A stretch of DNA of 64,000 nt from Lachnospiraceae bacterium (lineage in GTDB: Bacteria; Bacillota_A; Clostridia; Lachnospirales; Lachnospiraceae), in assembly GCA_024690425.1 (NCBI GenBank), contig JAILCT010000043.1:59647-123646 (forward strand), given 5' to 3'. Below are positions 61,970-64,000 of the stretch, piece after piece. Position 1 is the first letter of the stretch, and each line of letters begins with the position of its first letter. A program made the position numbers and the translations under genes. The notes below the pieces were generated by a model. The model did not search any database, had not been told where the DNA came from, and was given only the letters and a program-made list of their open reading frames with translations.

Positions 61970-62851
61970 TCATACCTCCTTAAGCTGCTGTCTGGCCATC
62001 CGCCTGTTTTTTAAGTGTGTTATTATCGCATGTGCAAAATGTTCATTGATCTCCGCACATATAAACATTATATACATGATACAGTACATCCACAGCATCG
62101 AAGCTATAGCTGTTGCCATGGATCCGTACATGGAAAATCCTCCGAATTTACCGACGACAAATGAAAAAAGTTTTGTGAAAAGCCACCAGGCTACCGAGCA
62201 CAGGATCGCTCCGGGAGTCTGATATATCCAGGTAAGCCTGGTCGCGGGAAGAACTGTATAAAAGAATACAAACAGAAGGAAAAGACATACAAGTGTTATT
62301 AGTATCCTGAAATTAAGGATCGTTAAAAGCCATGCACCTGCCTCAGCCGGCAGATGCGGAAGGTGATCACTGAGTATCTCCAATATCCTCTTTCCGAACA
62401 CACCCATAACGAGCAGGATCACAATTGCAACGATTATAAAGAGGGTATACAGGGCTGCCCGGAATCTCAGTATAAAATAATTACGCCGTTCACTGACATT
62501 ATATATTTCATTAAGTCCCTTGGTCATATACATGATACCCCTCGCAGCCGACCATATGGCTATGATAAGGGATATCCACAGCCTTGCCGACGACTTGACA
62601 TACGCTTCCGCCGTAACAGCCTGCAGCAGTATGTCGAATTCACTGGGCAGCATGGATGAAAGGCCTATCACATCCTGTCTTGATATGGGAGTAAAGGGTA
62701 CAATGGAAAAAAGTGCAATAAAAAAAGGGATTATGGAAATGAAGAGGTAAAAGGCTGACCCGGCCGAATAAACATCAAGATGGTTATCCTTGATCTCACC
62801 CGACAGAACATACAGCCTGTAATAGATCTTATCAAAAGACAGCTTCTTCAT
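61970..62851 (-). CDS. YihY/BrkB family membrane protein
   Basis: A 293-residue protein with about six membrane helices of the family once mislabelled ribonuclease BN. Visible signs: SAGSAFYLFISIIPFFIALF, LWISLIIAIWSAARGIMYMT, GLNEIYNVSERRNYF and the late AGAWLL/WIYQTPGAILCSVAWW/SMATAIASMLWMYCIMYIMF helices. Role unknown; flippase-type functions have been proposed for the family. It begins 15 bases after the 6S RNA terminator tract with a weak GGGGAT site, so it may be transcribed by read-through. Confidence 0.88.
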   Translation of the reverse strand: MKKLSFDKIYYRLYVLSGEIKDNHLDVYSAGSAFYLFISIIPFFIALFSIVPFTPISRQDVIGLSSMLPSEFDILLQAVTAEAYVKSSARLWISLIIAIWSAARGIMYMTKGLNEIYNVSERRNYFILRFRAALYTLFIIVAIVILLVMGVFGKRILEILSDHLPHLPAEAGAWLLTILNFRILITLVCLFLLFVFFYTVLPATRLTWIYQTPGAILCSVAWWLFTKLFSFVVGKFGGFSMYGSMATAIASMLWMYCIMYIMFICAEINEHFAHAIITHLKNRRMARQQLKEV

Positions 62852-62865
62852 ACTTTATCCCCGAG

Positions 62866-63050
62866 AAAAAAAAGACCCCGAAATGCCGACTCTTGAATTT
62901 TGACTCCTAGCAAAAAGCCAGGTGGGTTACCGCAAACAGATTTCTGCCTTCCACTGAAATAATGAGGCCTGACGTACGTCTGAAGATATAGGATTCCCGT
63001 TTAAAGTGATGTAGGTTCAAAATATCAAGATAGATCGAACACTTCAGGTT
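62866..63050 (-). ncRNA. ssrS: probable 6S RNA
   Basis: About 185 bases with its own near-consensus promoter and an eight-T run at the end (62873-62866). Folding by eye, the 5' end CCTGAAGTG-TTCGAT pairs with the 3' GTCGGCATTTCGGGG (several G-U pairs), and TCTTGATATTTTGA pairs with TCAAAATTCAAGA with one bulge, so the ends form a long closing helix. Inside lies a large unpaired region, then an upper helix (CAGTGG with CCACCTG). A closing stem, central bubble and apical stem is the architecture by which 6S RNA mimics an open promoter and binds RNA polymerase. There is no open reading frame of note. A different structured RNA is the alternative. Confidence 0.65.
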
Positions 63051-63056
63051 ACTTAA

Positions 63057-63085
63057 ATTATATAATATAGCGGTGCATTTTACAA
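63057..63085 (-). promoter_or_regulatory. promoter of the 6S-like RNA
   Basis: TTGTAA (63085-63080) and a perfect TATAAT (63062-63057), 17-base spacer. The start is expected at about 63050. Confidence 0.8.
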
Positions 63086-63090
63086 GAGTG

Positions 63091-63115
63091 AAACAGGGGG
63101 ACTGTCCCCCTGTTT
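63091..63115 (-). terminator. GC-rich hairpin after the aminomutase gene
   Basis: Ten-bp stem AAACAGGGGG / CCCCCTGTTT with a 5-base loop, starting six bases after the stop codon. The minus-strand sequence beyond is CACTCTTG, so the U-tract is poor; it may be a palindromic repeat element serving as terminator. Confidence 0.5.
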
Positions 63116-63120
63116 TGTAC

Positions 63121-64000
63121 TTAATAAACGATCTCCACTTCCTTCCCTTCCCAGGTCTTAAGCTTCACATGTTCATCATCGCTCTCTTCTATGTACCTTG
63201 GAAGGAGCGGTATCTTGCCAAGGCCATGAGGTGCATTGAGGATATACTGGGGTATTGCAAGTCCCGAAGTATGACCGCGAAGGTACTTCATTATCTTAAG
63301 GCCCTCTTCCACGGTTATCTCGAAATGCTTGGTGCCAAGCACCTGCTTGGGATGAAAGATATAATAGGGCCGCACACGGGCCTTCAACAGTCCTTCATTG
63401 AGAAGCTGTACGATATACTTGTCATTATTGATGCCTCGCAGGAATACCATCTGGTTCCCTATAGGTATACCGGCATTGGCGATCATCTCGCATGCCCTTA
63501 CAGCGTCCTCCGTAAGTTCACCGGGGTGGTTGAATTGGGTATTGATGAAAAACGGATGATATTTTTTGAGCATATTGCACAGCCCGGGAGTTATACGCTG
63601 CGGCATGGTCACAGGAAGTCTGGTACCCAGTCTTATGATCTCAACATGCGGTATCGCGCGTACCTGCTTTATAATATTCTCAAGCATCTCATCAGGGAGC
63701 ATGAGAGGATCTCCCCCCGTTATTAAAACATCCCTGATCTCACGCGTGTTCTTTATGTATTCAATAGCAGCTGCTATATTTTCCTCAGACTCGATCCGGT
63801 CACACTCTCCTATCTTGCGCCTTCTCTGGCAGTGCCTGCAGAACATTGCGCAGGAGCTGGTAACATTTATTATCAGTCTGTTGGGATATCTTCTTGTGAT
63901 GCACGGGGCAGGATTGGTATACTCCTCACTCATGGGATCGAGTTCACCGCTTGCATCGTTTTCAGCTGCCGAGGGAAGCGCCATCATATTTATAGGATAA
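63121..64000 (-). CDS. eam: glutamate 2,3-aminomutase-like radical SAM enzyme, 5' end cut by window
   Basis: Radical SAM/PLP enzyme of the lysine 2,3-aminomutase family; at least 292 codons are inside, and the frame remains open (YPIN before MMALPSAAE) to base 64000, so the true start lies beyond. Cluster motif CAMFCRHC, then LITGGDPLML and the PLP lysine in NAPHGLGKIPL. In lysine aminomutase two aspartates hold the substrate side chain (QCD and VVDAPGGGGK). Here the aligned residues are Lys (FHPKQ, codon 63348-63346) and Asn (ILNAPHG, codon 63237-63235), the pair reported for clostridial glutamate 2,3-aminomutase, which makes beta-glutamate. An EpmB-type role is less likely. Confidence 0.82.
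   Translation of the reverse strand, partial: YPINMMALPSAAENDASGELDPMSEEYTNPAPCITRRYPNRLIINVTSSCAMFCRHCQRRRKIGECDRIESEENIAAAIEYIKNTREIRDVLITGGDPLMLPDEMLENIIKQVRAIPHVEIIRLGTRLPVTMPQRITPGLCNMLKKYHPFFINTQFNHPGELTEDAVRACEMIANAGIPIGNQMVFLRGINNDKYIVQLLNEGLLKARVRPYYIFHPKQVLGTKHFEITVEEGLKIMKYLRGHTSGLAIPQYILNAPHGLGKIPLLPRYIEESDDEHVKLKTWEGKEVEIVY

Noticed and set aside
62921..62940. T-box-like string on the plus strand (AGGTGGGTTACCGCAAA)
   Set aside because: It has a two-base insertion against the GGUGG-N-ACCGCG consensus. A plus-strand leader here would run into the convergent aminomutase gene, while promoter, U-run and folding all support a minus-strand RNA.

Overview
The window looks like chromosome of an anaerobic Firmicute of the family Lachnospiraceae (Butyrivibrio/Roseburia-like). 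The grounds are a moderate G+C content, strong AGGAGG-type ribosome binding sites, the gene order rplS-lepB-ylqF-rnhB-(fliK-like)-(flhB-like)-yraN, an Re-citrate synthase beside NADP-isocitrate dehydrogenase and Rex, BspA-type leucine-rich surface proteins with a class B sortase, and a MetH lacking the reactivation domain. These points support the family level only. Every gene except prs lies on the minus strand. The DNA is dense, and the longest stretches without a protein gene are about 270 and 250 bases.

Layout. Bases 1-1533 hold the 5' end of gltX and, divergently, prs. Bases 1545-6733 hold a housekeeping block (rplS, lepB, ylqF, rnhB) plus two orphan flagellar-export-like genes and yraN. 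Bases 6850-22081 form a long tightly spaced run read from argH: argH, asd, a GGDEF/EAL protein, an AAA ATPase, topB, metH, a heptad-repeat membrane protein, ilvB, two ACT-domain subunits and ilvC. This is amino-acid biosynthesis (Arg, the Asp family, Met, Val/Leu/Ile) mixed with regulators. A tRNA-Thr(CGU) with its own promoter and terminator sits upstream of argH. Bases 22341-27250 hold a polytopic membrane protein with a long acidic tyrosine-rich repeat tail, metY and a CFI-box protein. Bases 27312-34718 hold yebC, then an Re-citrate synthase-icd-rex-(coiled coil)-nnr-alr run. Bases 34771-43022 hold a sortase and two large leucine-rich-repeat surface proteins, apparently one operon. Bases 43127-48962 hold leuS, a PLP decarboxylase-like enzyme and an EF-G paralogue. 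Bases 49217-57097 hold pheS-pheT-M18 peptidase-queA-PilZ and a very divergent phosphoglycerate mutase. Bases 57205-62851 hold a giant lipoprotein (alpha/beta hydrolase plus M13 peptidase), a P1 peptidase and a YihY protein. Bases 62866-63050 encode a probable 6S RNA, and the right edge is a glutamate 2,3-aminomutase-like radical SAM gene.

Main points of interest are the phosphoglycerate-mutase homologue that has lost two metal ligands, the DUF3089-M13 fusion lipoprotein, the acidic repeat-tailed membrane protein, the 6S RNA candidate, the sortase/LRR operon with a non-canonical sorting signal, an EF-G paralogue with an altered G4 motif, and several places where a terminator doubles as the next promoter. 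No CRISPR array, transposase, integrase or prophage was seen. All family calls come from reading motifs by eye; no database search was run.
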